A stretch of 33,901 nucleotides of DNA from Paractinoplanes toevensis (GTDB lineage: Bacteria; Actinomycetota; Actinomycetes; Mycobacteriales; Micromonosporaceae): contig NZ_BOQN01000031.1 of the NCBI RefSeq assembly GCF_018332695.1, positions 1 to 33,901 of the forward strand, written 5' to 3'. The position numbers and the translations under genes are program-made. Below the pieces are notes generated by a model. It was not told the origin of the DNA and did no database searches. It worked only from the letters and a program-made list of their open reading frames with translations. This document shows, one piece after another, positions 8,221 through 15,014 of this stretch (the stretch's first letter is position 1; every line of letters starts with the position of its first letter).

Positions 8221-9096
8221 ATGACGGTGAGCATTCGCGAGGTCGCACCACGGGACGGGCTCCAGAACGAGGAGCCGATCCCCACCGAGTCGAAGGTCCG
8301 GCTGATCGACGCCCTGAGTGAGACCGGTGTCCGCCGCATCGAGGCCGTCTCGTTCGTGCATCCCAAGGCGATCCCGCAGATGGCGGACGCCGACGAGGTG
8401 TGGCGCCGGACGACCAAGAATCCGGACATCCGGTATTCGGCGCTCATCCCCAACTCCAAGGGGGCCCAGCGCGCGATCGCCGCCGGCTTCCGGGAGATAG
8501 AGGTGGTCGTGTCGGCGAGCGACACGCACAACCGGCGCAACCTCAACCGGTCCACAGAGGAGTCGGTGGCGGACATCGCCGCGCTGATTCCCCTGGTCCA
8601 CGACGCGGGCGCGACCCTCGAGGTGATCGTGGCGACCAGTTTCGGCTGCCCGTTCGAGGGCGACGTCGATCCGGACCGGGTGGCCGGCATCGTGGCTCGC
8701 GTCCGCGCCGACGGCGCGGACCGCATCGCCTTCGGCGACACGACCGGCATGGCGACTCCCCGCCGGGTGCGTGATCTTCTTTCGGCCGTACGCCCCGACC
8801 TGCTGCACTTCCACAACACCAGAGGTACGGGGTTGGCGAACATCCTCACCGCTCTCGACCTGGGGGTGACCGAGTTCGACGCGAGCGTCGGCGGGATCGG
8901 CGGCTGCCCGTACGCTCCGGGCGCCTCCGGCAATGTCGCGACCGAAGAGGTCGTCCACATGCTGCACGACATGGGCATGGACACCGGAATTGACCTGGAT
9001 CGCCTGATCGAGACGGCCGAGATGGCCGAGAAACTGCTAGGTCGCACACTTCCATCAGGAGTCCTGCGCGCCGGACCGCGTACGAGATTGGTGTGA
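8221..9096 (+). CDS. Hydroxymethylglutaryl-CoA lyase
   Basis: A 291-residue TIM-barrel lyase that splits HMG-CoA into acetyl-CoA and acetoacetate, the last step of leucine breakdown. Diagnostic features are VAPRDGLQNE at residues 8-17 (Arg11 and Asp12 for catalysis and metal), the metal-binding LLHFHNTRGTGL strand, and the signature loop GGIGGCPYAPGASGNVATEE with catalytic Cys229. ATG 8221 was chosen because AGGTGAG lies a few bases upstream. The GTG at 8212 would overlap the previous stop and add only three residues. The gene follows biotin carboxylase with a six-base gap and ends just before a hairpin with a T-run. The family includes closely related enzymes with other 3-hydroxy-3-methyl substrates, but the active-site Cys loop favours true HMG-CoA lyase. 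Confidence 0.93.
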   Translation: MTVSIREVAPRDGLQNEEPIPTESKVRLIDALSETGVRRIEAVSFVHPKAIPQMADADEVWRRTTKNPDIRYSALIPNSKGAQRAIAAGFREIEVVVSASDTHNRRNLNRSTEESVADIAALIPLVHDAGATLEVIVATSFGCPFEGDVDPDRVAGIVARVRADGADRIAFGDTTGMATPRRVRDLLSAVRPDLLHFHNTRGTGLANILTALDLGVTEFDASVGGIGGCPYAPGASGNVATEEVVHMLHDMGMDTGIDLDRLIETAEMAEKLLGRTLPSGVLRAGPRTRLV

Positions 9097-9102
9097 TTTC
9101 CT

Positions 9103-9126
9103 TCGCAGTCCGCTGCGATCATTTTT
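9103..9126 (+). terminator. Intrinsic terminator after HMG-CoA lyase
   Basis: A TCGCAG/CTGCGA stem (9103-9108 and 9113-9118) with the four-base loop TCCG is followed by ATTTTT at 9121-9126, six bases after the lyase stop codon. It would end the TetR-side catabolic transcript before the chaplin genes. The stem is short, so strength is uncertain. Confidence 0.6.
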
Positions 9127-9245
9127 CCGATTTGCTCGCGTGACCCTCGCACGGCCGCTTCGTTACCAATATCGAGTGGCCGATGTCGCCGGAATACCGG
9201 CGGATGCGCCACCGGCCGAAAGGCCGACGACGAGGGGCGGAACCG

Positions 9246-10262
9246 ATGACGGGACTGGGAGTCGAGCGCGCACCGCGCGCGGCGTACCCGTCGCCGTCCG
9301 TGTCGCCCACCGCAGCGTCCATGCCCTTGCCGCCTCACATCCAGGGGGCGGAGCGGCAGCGGAGCCGGTGGGGTCTGCGCCTGCTCGTGGTCGGCGGACT
9401 GGCCGGTGCGGCTTGGCTGCTCACCGGCACTGCCGCGCAAGCCGCGGACCGGGCCGACGAGCCATCCGGCTCGTTGCTCGGCGCGGTTCTGGGCGGCGAC
9501 GTGACCGCGCCGGTCACCGATCTCCTCTCAGCGGCCGCCCAGCCGCTGGAGACGGTTCCGGCCCACCAGCACCACGCCGTGGCCGACATTCTCGAGGTTC
9601 CGCAACGGGTGCTCACGCGCCCGGCGGAAACCGTGGACGAGATCGCCCTCGGCGATACCGGGACCGATGTGGACACCGCAGTCAGTGGTGTCGGCACGGT
9701 TCTGCGAGGGGTGGCCGGCCCACTCCGCCTCACCGGCGGATCGGCACCCCACCAGCACATCAGCACCGCGGTGACCGACTTGATCGGCATCCAGGACGAC
9801 GCGCGTCCGGCCACGGAGCGGCCACTGGCACCGGCGGTTGAGCCGATGCAGGTGGAAGCCTCGCCGGCACCGGTCGCGCAACCGAACCGCGTACGTCTCA
9901 GCAAGGCCTTGCGTGCCCCGGCCGCCGCCCTCCGGTCCGGTATCGCCGCCCGGCACGTCAAGGCAACCTCCGCACCGGTCGTTCACCGGCACCGCCACGC
10001 CGCCGCTCACGCGGCGGTAGCGGGACCGGAGACGGTGCGCGGGGGCACTCCCGACGGACCGGCTGCGCCACTGCAGCTGCACCTCGGGGACGTCAGCGGC
10101 ACCCCGACCAGCGGGTCGGGGACACCTACGGAAGGCGGCTCCGCAGCCTTCCTGCCGGCTGCGATCGCGAACAGCACGGTGGCCTGCCACCGGCTGCCGA
10201 TCGCGTCCGATGTCGAGGTCCGGCGGTACGACGCCGAGGCACCGACCGTCTCACCTGACTGA
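9246..10262 (+). CDS. Exported His-rich protein of unknown function, chaplin neighbour
   Basis: A 338-residue protein I cannot assign to a named family. An extended polar N-terminus (1-43) leads into a hydrophobic segment at about 44-61 ending in TAAQA around residue 66, which reads as a Sec signal peptide or signal anchor. The rest is Ala/Pro/Val-rich with scattered His clusters: AHQHHAV near 110, APHQHIS near 170 and HRHRHAAAHAA near 255. The phrase VTDL occurs twice in similar settings (APVTDLLSAAAQ and TAVTDLIGIQ), hinting at a degenerate internal repeat. One lone Cys lies near the C-terminus (TVACHRLP). ATG 9246 is preceded by GAGGGG at 9232-9237; ATG 9183 lacks a ribosome site. It stands between catabolic genes, immediately ahead of the chaplin gene, suggesting a cell-surface role. 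That role is inference only. Confidence 0.75.
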   Translation: MTGLGVERAPRAAYPSPSVSPTAASMPLPPHIQGAERQRSRWGLRLLVVGGLAGAAWLLTGTAAQAADRADEPSGSLLGAVLGGDVTAPVTDLLSAAAQPLETVPAHQHHAVADILEVPQRVLTRPAETVDEIALGDTGTDVDTAVSGVGTVLRGVAGPLRLTGGSAPHQHISTAVTDLIGIQDDARPATERPLAPAVEPMQVEASPAPVAQPNRVRLSKALRAPAAALRSGIAARHVKATSAPVVHRHRHAAAHAAVAGPETVRGGTPDGPAAPLQLHLGDVSGTPTSGSGTPTEGGSAAFLPAAIANSTVACHRLPIASDVEVRRYDAEAPTVSPD

Positions 10263-10272
10263 GTGATGGCGT

Positions 10273-10295
10273 CCGGCGGTCCACCCGACCGCCGG
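10273..10295 (+). terminator. Hairpin terminator-like element after 9246-10262 gene
   Basis: CCGGCGGTC (10273-10281) pairs perfectly with GACCGCCGG (10287-10295) around the loop CACCC, ten bases after the stop codon. It lacks a T-run, which is common among actinomycete hairpin terminators. Confidence 0.55.
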
Positions 10296-10345
10296 TAACC
10301 GGCCGGCACCGGCTTCGGTGTCCGCGTTCCGGCTCGATTCCCGAA

Positions 10346-10363
10346 CCGCTTGCGAACAAGCGG
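10346..10363. promoter_or_regulatory. Perfect CCGCTTG/CAAGCGG dyad upstream of chaplin gene
   Basis: The 7-bp arms CCGCTTG (10346-10352) and CAAGCGG (10357-10363) flank the tetranucleotide CGAA. It lies about 190 bases before the chaplin start, so it may be an operator for developmental control or a second terminator hairpin. I cannot tell which. Confidence 0.4.
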
Positions 10364-10548
10364 CGAATCAATGACGCCTGAAATCACGCAACCGCACCGA
10401 AGCGCTGATGGCGCATGTCGACAAAGCGGAGTCAGGGCAGAAACGAAAGAAGCCAGGGCACCGCTGCGCCCGAAATGCAGTTCCGGAACGTCTCAACTAA
10501 ATATGTCACACCATTTGCCGAAACATTTCTGAAAGGCATTCTTCCCCC

Positions 10549-11970
10549 ATGAAGACTTGGGTTCGCAAGACTCTGAGCGTCGGTGTCCTGGCTGCTGGCG
10601 CCCTGCTGTTCGCCCCGGGCGGTGCCGCCCACGCCGATTCCCGTCAGGTGACCGGCGCCAACAACGGCATCCTCAACGGCACCCAGATCGCGGTGCCGGT
10701 CCGGGTCCCGGTCAACATCGTCGGCAACTCGCTCGGGATCCTCGGTGTGGCCGACTCCCGCGCCGCCGGGATCAACCAGACCGAGAGCACCCACGGCGGT
10801 CAGGCGACCGGCGTCAACAACGGCATCCTCAACGGCACCCAGGCCTACCTCCCGGTCAGCGTGCCGGTGAACATCGCGGGCAACTCGGCCGCGGTGCTCG
10901 GCGCCGCTCACTCGAGCGCCGTCGCGGTCAACGGTCACCGGACCGAGAGCACGAGCACCACCGAGCACTCGTGGCCGGGCAACGGTGGCCAGTTCACCGG
11001 GGCCAACAACGGCTTCCTGAACGGCACCCAGATCTACGCCCCGATCGATGTTCCGATCAACGTCTGCGGCAACTCGCTCGCCATCCTCGGCGGCGCGTAC
11101 TCCCAGGCTCTCTGCGCGAACAACGTCTCCGTTCGCAAGGGCAGCTTCAAGAAGGAGAGCACCCGGACCACCGAGGGTGGCTGGCAGTTCACCGGTGCCA
11201 ACAACGGCATCGCGAACGGCACCCAGCTGCTGGCCCCGATCAGCCTGCCGGTGAACCTCTCCGGCAACGCGGTCGGCGTCCTCGGTGCGGCCAACTCCCG
11301 CGCGGTCTCGGTCAACGAGTCGGCGCAGGGCGGCCCGGGTGGGTTCGGCCAGGTCACCGGCGCCAACAACGGGATCCTGAACGGCTCGCAGGTCGCCGTG
11401 CCGATCAGCGTGCCGATCAACGTGTGCGGTAACTCGCTCGGCATCCTGGGCGCGGCCAACGCGACCGCGGCCTGCGTCAACGGTGGCGGCTTCGGTGGCG
11501 GCTTCGGCGGCGGCAACCTCGGTGGCGGCTTCGGCGGCGACTTCGGTGACGACGACTGGGGCTGGGACGGCGACCACGGCCACGGCCACGGCCACGGGCA
11601 CGGGCACGGCCACGGCCAGGACCCGGACGACAACGCGGGCGTCAACGGCGAGGACCCGGACGACGACAGCTACCTGGGTGACAGCGGCGAGAAGCCGGCG
11701 CACAACGGCTACGGCCAGACCCAGGGCGAGGAGCCGGCGTCGAACGACGGCTACGGCCAGGGCGACGAGCCGGCCGCGCAGGACGACAACACCGACGACA
11801 CCTACGCGGGCAACCAGAACGCCGCCACCGGTTCGGGCAGCGACAGCAAGGGTGGCCGCGGCAAGGCCAAGTCCGAGGGTTCCCCGGTTGCCGGTCTGAC
11901 CGAGACCGTCAGCGGCGTCTCCGACACCTCCGGACTGGCCGGCCTGGGCCTGCTCAACACGCTGCGCTGA
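10549..11970 (+). CDS. Five-repeat chaplin-type surface protein with His-Gly tract
   Basis: A 473-residue secreted protein. Residues 1-29 form a Sec signal peptide (VRKTLSVGVLAAGALLF, cleavage after AHA). Five chaplin-like modules of 44 residues follow, starting at 33, 85, 148, 213 and 268. Each reads TGANNGILNGTQ, a VPV(R/S)VPVN or equivalent strand, then GNS..(I/V)LG. Modules 3 and 5 have the VCGN...C pair that forms the disulfide in Streptomyces chaplins; modules 1, 2 and 4 lack Cys. Next come a Gly-rich stretch, seven His in an HG alternation (His343-His355), an acidic PDD/EDPDD region with GYGQ motifs, and an uncharged end (GLGLLNTLR). No sortase motif or C-terminal membrane anchor is present. 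Chaplins assemble into amyloid-like hydrophobic films on aerial structures; a sporangium or hyphal coat role is inferred. Strong hairpins follow the gene. Confidence 0.88.
   Translation: MKTWVRKTLSVGVLAAGALLFAPGGAAHADSRQVTGANNGILNGTQIAVPVRVPVNIVGNSLGILGVADSRAAGINQTESTHGGQATGVNNGILNGTQAYLPVSVPVNIAGNSAAVLGAAHSSAVAVNGHRTESTSTTEHSWPGNGGQFTGANNGFLNGTQIYAPIDVPINVCGNSLAILGGAYSQALCANNVSVRKGSFKKESTRTTEGGWQFTGANNGIANGTQLLAPISLPVNLSGNAVGVLGAANSRAVSVNESAQGGPGGFGQVTGANNGILNGSQVAVPISVPINVCGNSLGILGAANATAACVNGGGFGGGFGGGNLGGGFGGDFGDDDWGWDGDHGHGHGHGHGHGHGQDPDDNAGVNGEDPDDDSYLGDSGEKPAHNGYGQTQGEEPASNDGYGQGDEPAAQDDNTDDTYAGNQNAATGSGSDSKGGRGKAKSEGSPVAGLTETVSGVSDTSGLAGLGLLNTLR
10645..11481 (+). repeat. Five 132-bp coding repeats of the chaplin module
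   Basis: Repeat units begin at 10645, 10801, 10990, 11185 and 11350, each 132 bases, separated by variable linkers of 24 to 63 bases. The core coding for TGxNNGxxNGTQ is nearly identical at the DNA level in several copies (for example around 10651 and 10809). This suggests unit duplication, with linkers diverging faster than units. Confidence 0.85.
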
Positions 11971-12048
11971 ACCACGGCGACAGCGGTGAATACCGGGTAG
12001 CGCCGTCCCGGGCGCGACCTGGCGGCGTCGAGAGACGTCGAGCAACAC

Positions 12049-12071
12049 CCGGTGCCCCTCCACGGCACCGG
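12049..12071 (+). terminator. First hairpin downstream of chaplin gene
   Basis: CCGGTGCC (12049-12056) pairs with GGCACCGG (12064-12071) around a seven-base loop. It stands ten bases before a second, longer hairpin, so the two probably act together to end chaplin transcription. Confidence 0.5.
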
Positions 12072-12080
12072 TCGTAGTGA

Positions 12081-12121
12081 ACGAACGGGAGTCTCCGCAA
12101 CCGGCGGAGGCTCCCGTTCGT
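12081..12121 (+). terminator. Strong long-stem terminator after the chaplin gene
   Basis: ACGAACGGGAG (12081-12091) pairs fully with CTCCCGTTCGT (12111-12121). Inside it, after one T-G opposition, CTCCGC (12093-12098) pairs with GCGGAG (12104-12109) around a five-base loop. The 18-bp stem should be very stable. It insulates the chaplin gene from the carboxyltransferase promoter that starts about 25 bases later. Confidence 0.75.
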
Positions 12122-12123
12122 CG

Positions 12124-12181
12124 TTGCCGTTCGCTCTCCGGATGCGCTAGCCTAACGATCGTTCAGGTTCTAACGATCGTT
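12124..12181 (+). promoter_or_regulatory. Promoter and tandem operators of the carboxyltransferase operon
   Basis: Two perfect palindromes AACGATCGTT (12154-12163 and 12172-12181) sit 18 bases apart within a direct repeat TAACGATCGTTCAGG. A plausible promoter is TTGCCG (12124-12129), an 18-base spacer, then TAGCCT (12148-12153), which would put transcription start inside the first palindrome. Paired AACG-N2-CGTT sites fit a TetR-family repressor binding as two dimers. The related site at 6122-6131 points to the TetR at 6167. The repeats are seen; the regulator is inferred. Confidence 0.7.
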
Positions 12182-12212
12182 CAGGAGCCTGCCAGTTCCC
12201 GGGAGGGCCGAG

Positions 12213-13745
12213 TTGACCATCGACGAGGATTCGCTCGCGCAGGTCCGCAAGCGCGTGCTGTCCGGCGGCGCGGAGCGATACCACGCGGCCAACGCGGCCA
12301 AGGGCAAGTTGTTCGCCCGCGAGCGCATCGCCCTGCTGGTCGACGACGACTCCTTCGTCGAGGACGGTCTCTATGCCAACAGTCTCGCCGAGGGACTGCC
12401 CGCCGACGGCGTGATCACCGGAACCGCCCGCATCGACGGCCGCGACGTCTGCCTGATGGCCAACGACTCCACGGTCAAGGCCGGTTCCTGGGGAGCCCGC
12501 ACGGTCGAAAAGATCATCCGGATCATCGAGCGCGCCTACGAATACGGCGTACCGATGGTCTACCTGGTCGACTCGGCCGGCGCGCGCATCACCGACCAGG
12601 TCGACCTGTTCCCCGGCCGCCGCGGCGCCGGCAAGATCTTCCACACCCAGGTCCGGGCCTCCGGCTCGATCCCCCAGGTGTGCGCGTTGTTCGGCCCGTC
12701 CGCGGCCGGTGGCGCCTACATCCCGGCGTTCTGCGACGTCGTGATCATGGTCGAGGGCAACGCGAGTATGTATCTGGGTTCCGACCGCATGGTCGAGATG
12801 GTCACCGGCGAGAAGACGACGCTCGAGGCGATGGGCGGCGCCCGGGTGCACTGCGCCGAGTCCGGCGTCGGCCACTTCCTCTGCAAGACCGAGCCCGAGG
12901 CCCTCGACACGGTCCGCCGCTACCTTTCCTATCTGCCGGCCAACTGGCAGCAGAAACCGCCTGCGGCGCAGGCTTCGGACAGCCCGGCGTCGGTCGATCT
13001 GGGCGCGTTGGTTCCGGCCAGCGAGCGCCAGGCTTTCGACATGCGACGGTACGTCAAGGGCCTGGTCGACGAGGGTTCGTTCTTCGAGATCCACGCGTTG
13101 TGGGCCCGTGAGCTGACGGTCGGCTTCGCCCGGCTGAACGGCGAGGTCGTCGGGGTGCTCGGCAACAACTCGATGTTCAAGGGTGGCGTGCTCTTCGTCG
13201 ACTCGGCCGACAAGGCGACCCGTTTCATCCAGCTGTGCGACGCGTTCAACGTGCCGCTGATCTTCCTGTCCGACGTGCCCGGTTTCATGGTCGGCTCGGC
13301 CGTGGAGAAACAGGGCATCATCCGGCACGGCGCCAAGATGATCACCGCGGTCTCCGAGGCTACGGTGCCGAAGATCTGCGTGGTGGTCCGCAAGGCGTAC
13401 GGCGCGGGGCTCTACGCCATGGCCGGCCCCGGCTTCGACCCGGACGCCACGATCGCCCTGCCCACCGCCAAGATCGCGGTGATGGGAGCCGAGGCCGCGG
13501 TGAACGCCGTGTACGCCAACAAGATCGCCGCCCTCCCGACCGACGAGGAACGGGCCGCCTTCGTCGCGGCCCGCCGCGCGGAGTACGAGCAGGACATCGA
13601 CGTCATGCGCCTGGCCAGCGAGCTCGTCGTCGACGCGGTGATCGAGCCCGCTCAACTCCGTACCGAAATAGGCCGGCGCATCGCCGCCGCCCGCACCAAG
13701 GACCGCAGCTTTTCCCGGCGCCGGCACGGCGTCACGCCCGTCTGA
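12213..13745 (+). CDS. Acyl-CoA carboxylase beta subunit (carboxyltransferase)
   Basis: A 510-residue carboxyltransferase that moves CO2 from carboxybiotin to an acyl-CoA. The N-terminal crotonase-like half carries GKLFARERIALLVDD, ANDSTVKAGSWGARTVEKI and the oxyanion region FGPSAAGGAYIPAFCD followed by VEGNASMYLGSDRMVE. The C-terminal half has LGNNSMFKGGVLFVDSADKATRFI, DVPGFMVGS and VRKAYGAGLYAMAGPGFDPD. This is the size and layout of propionyl/methylcrotonyl-type beta subunits. The active-site loop AYIPAFCD differs from the VYSPAITD I recall for propionyl-CoA carboxylase, so the substrate is open. TTG 12213 follows GGGAGGG at good spacing. It is probably co-transcribed with the acyl-CoA dehydrogenase 12 bases downstream, and may pair with the biotin carboxylase at 6884. 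Confidence 0.92.
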   Translation: MTIDEDSLAQVRKRVLSGGAERYHAANAAKGKLFARERIALLVDDDSFVEDGLYANSLAEGLPADGVITGTARIDGRDVCLMANDSTVKAGSWGARTVEKIIRIIERAYEYGVPMVYLVDSAGARITDQVDLFPGRRGAGKIFHTQVRASGSIPQVCALFGPSAAGGAYIPAFCDVVIMVEGNASMYLGSDRMVEMVTGEKTTLEAMGGARVHCAESGVGHFLCKTEPEALDTVRRYLSYLPANWQQKPPAAQASDSPASVDLGALVPASERQAFDMRRYVKGLVDEGSFFEIHALWARELTVGFARLNGEVVGVLGNNSMFKGGVLFVDSADKATRFIQLCDAFNVPLIFLSDVPGFMVGSAVEKQGIIRHGAKMITAVSEATVPKICVVVRKAYGAGLYAMAGPGFDPDATIALPTAKIAVMGAEAAVNAVYANKIAALPTDEERAAFVAARRAEYEQDIDVMRLASELVVDAVIEPAQLRTEIGRRIAAARTKDRSFSRRRHGVTPV

Positions 13746-13757
13746 CAGGAGAGGGAC

Positions 13758-14915
13758 ATGGTCGACTTCCGGCTCGACGAGGAGCAGGAGGCGCTGCGCG
13801 CCAGCGTGCGTGACTTCGCTCGGGAGCAGGTCGCGCCGGTGATCGGCGAGCATTACGAACACAAGACTTTTCCGTACGATCTGGTCCGCCAGATGGGCAA
13901 GATGGGTCTGTTCGGCCTGCCGTTCCCGGAGACCTTCGGCGGCATGGGCGGTGACTACTTCACGCTCTGCATCGCCCTCGAGGAGTTGGCCAGAGTGGAC
14001 AGCTCGCTCGCCGTCACGCTCGAGGCCGGGGTGTCGCTGGGCATCATGCCGATCTACCGGTACGGCACGCCCGAGCAGAAGAAGCAGTGGCTGCCCCAGC
14101 TGACCAGCGGCGAAGGGCTGGCGGCGTTCGGTCTCACCGAGCCCGGCTCGGGTTCCGACGCCGCTGCGATCACCACGCGCGCGGTGCTCGACGAGTCGAC
14201 CGGCGAGTGGGTGATCAACGGCGCCAAGGCCTTCATCACCAACTCCGGCACCGACATCACCCGGCTGGTCACGGTGATGGCCGCGACCGGCGTCAACCCG
14301 GACGGCTCCAAGGAGCTCTCCACGATCATCGTCCCGGCCGGCACCCCCGGCTTCTCGGTCGCGCCCGGTTACTCCAAGGTCGGCTGGTGCGCGTCGGACA
14401 CCCACGAGCTGTCCTTCGACGACGTACGGGTGCCGGCCACCAACCTGCTCGGCGCGCGCGGCCGCGGCTTCGCCCAGTTCCTGCGCATCCTCGACGAGGG
14501 GCGGATCGCGATCGCGGCGCTCGCCGTCGGCCTGGCCCAGGGTTGCGTCGACGAGTCGGTGAAGTACGCGAAGGAGCGCGTCGCGTTCGGCCGCCCGATC
14601 GGCAACTACCAGGCGATCCAGTTCATGATCGCGGACATGGAGTTGCGGGCGCACACCGCGCGGCTCGGCTACTACGACGCCGCGGCCCGGATGCTCGCTG
14701 GTGAGGACTTCAAACGGTACGCGGCGGTCGCGAAACTCCACGCCAGCAACGCCGCCATGGAGAACAGCCGCTACGCGACCCAGGTGCACGGCGGCTACGG
14801 CTTCATGAACGAGTCGCCGGTGGGCCGCTTCTACCGCGACGCCAAGATTCTCGAGGTCGGCGAGGGCACCTCCGAGGTGCAGCGCATGCTGATCGCCCGT
14901 GGCCTGGGCTTGTAA
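13758..14915 (+). CDS. Acyl-CoA dehydrogenase
   Basis: A 385-residue FAD flavoenzyme that oxidises acyl-CoA to trans-2-enoyl-CoA and passes electrons to ETF. The standard signatures are present: AAFGLTEPGSGSDAAA (FAD and substrate loop), YSKVGWCASDTHELSFDDVRVP, the helix with DESVKYAKERVAFGRPIGNYQ, and the C-terminal VHGGYGFMNESPVGRFYRDAKI and VGEGTSEVQ. The catalytic base is predicted to be Glu369 in GEGTSE, the position used by short- and medium-chain enzymes. Isovaleryl-CoA dehydrogenases normally have Gly/Ala there and use a Glu in an earlier helix. A butyryl, isobutyryl or 2-methyl-branched substrate therefore fits better than isovaleryl-CoA. CAGGAGAGG precedes ATG 13758, directly after the carboxyltransferase stop. 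Confidence 0.92.
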   Translation: MVDFRLDEEQEALRASVRDFAREQVAPVIGEHYEHKTFPYDLVRQMGKMGLFGLPFPETFGGMGGDYFTLCIALEELARVDSSLAVTLEAGVSLGIMPIYRYGTPEQKKQWLPQLTSGEGLAAFGLTEPGSGSDAAAITTRAVLDESTGEWVINGAKAFITNSGTDITRLVTVMAATGVNPDGSKELSTIIVPAGTPGFSVAPGYSKVGWCASDTHELSFDDVRVPATNLLGARGRGFAQFLRILDEGRIAIAALAVGLAQGCVDESVKYAKERVAFGRPIGNYQAIQFMIADMELRAHTARLGYYDAAARMLAGEDFKRYAAVAKLHASNAAMENSRYATQVHGGYGFMNESPVGRFYRDAKILEVGEGTSEVQRMLIARGLGL

Positions 14916-14973
14916 CCCGGCACAATAGACAATTCCGGCGTCAGGTTCGGTCCGCTTTCCGACAGGGTTGGAT

Positions 14974-14997
14974 GTCTGCTCGCCGGTATGAGCAGAC
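14974..14997. promoter_or_regulatory. GTCTGCTC/GAGCAGAC dyad before the Xre/NB-ARC regulator
   Basis: The 8-bp arms GTCTGCTC (14974-14981) and GAGCAGAC (14990-14997) flank an eight-base centre. TAGGTT at 15003-15008 lies 7-12 bases before ATG 15015, the -10 position of a leaderless transcript. The dyad covers where RNA polymerase would contact upstream DNA, so autorepression by the downstream Xre-domain protein is plausible. Confidence 0.5.
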
Positions 14998-15014
14998 GTG
15001 CATAGGTTCGGACC

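Larger units (their letters stand above)
10263..10548 (+). other. Intergenic region before chaplin gene, two hairpins
   Basis: No convincing gene is seen in these 286 bases; the open frame here is short and lacks coding bias. The interval holds two perfect hairpins (10273-10295 and 10346-10363). An A/T-richer stretch (about 10490-10545) just before the chaplin ATG probably contains its promoter and leader, although I cannot place -10 and -35 elements with confidence. Confidence 0.6.

Noticed and set aside
11900..11970. Sortase or membrane anchoring of the chaplin-type protein
   Set aside because: The C-terminus lacks an LPxTG/LAxTG motif, a hydrophobic helix and a basic tail.
10432..12063. 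Minus-strand open frame of 543 codons opposite the chaplin gene
   Set aside because: It mirrors the chaplin repeats and the signal peptide of the plus-strand product; it has no independent family features.
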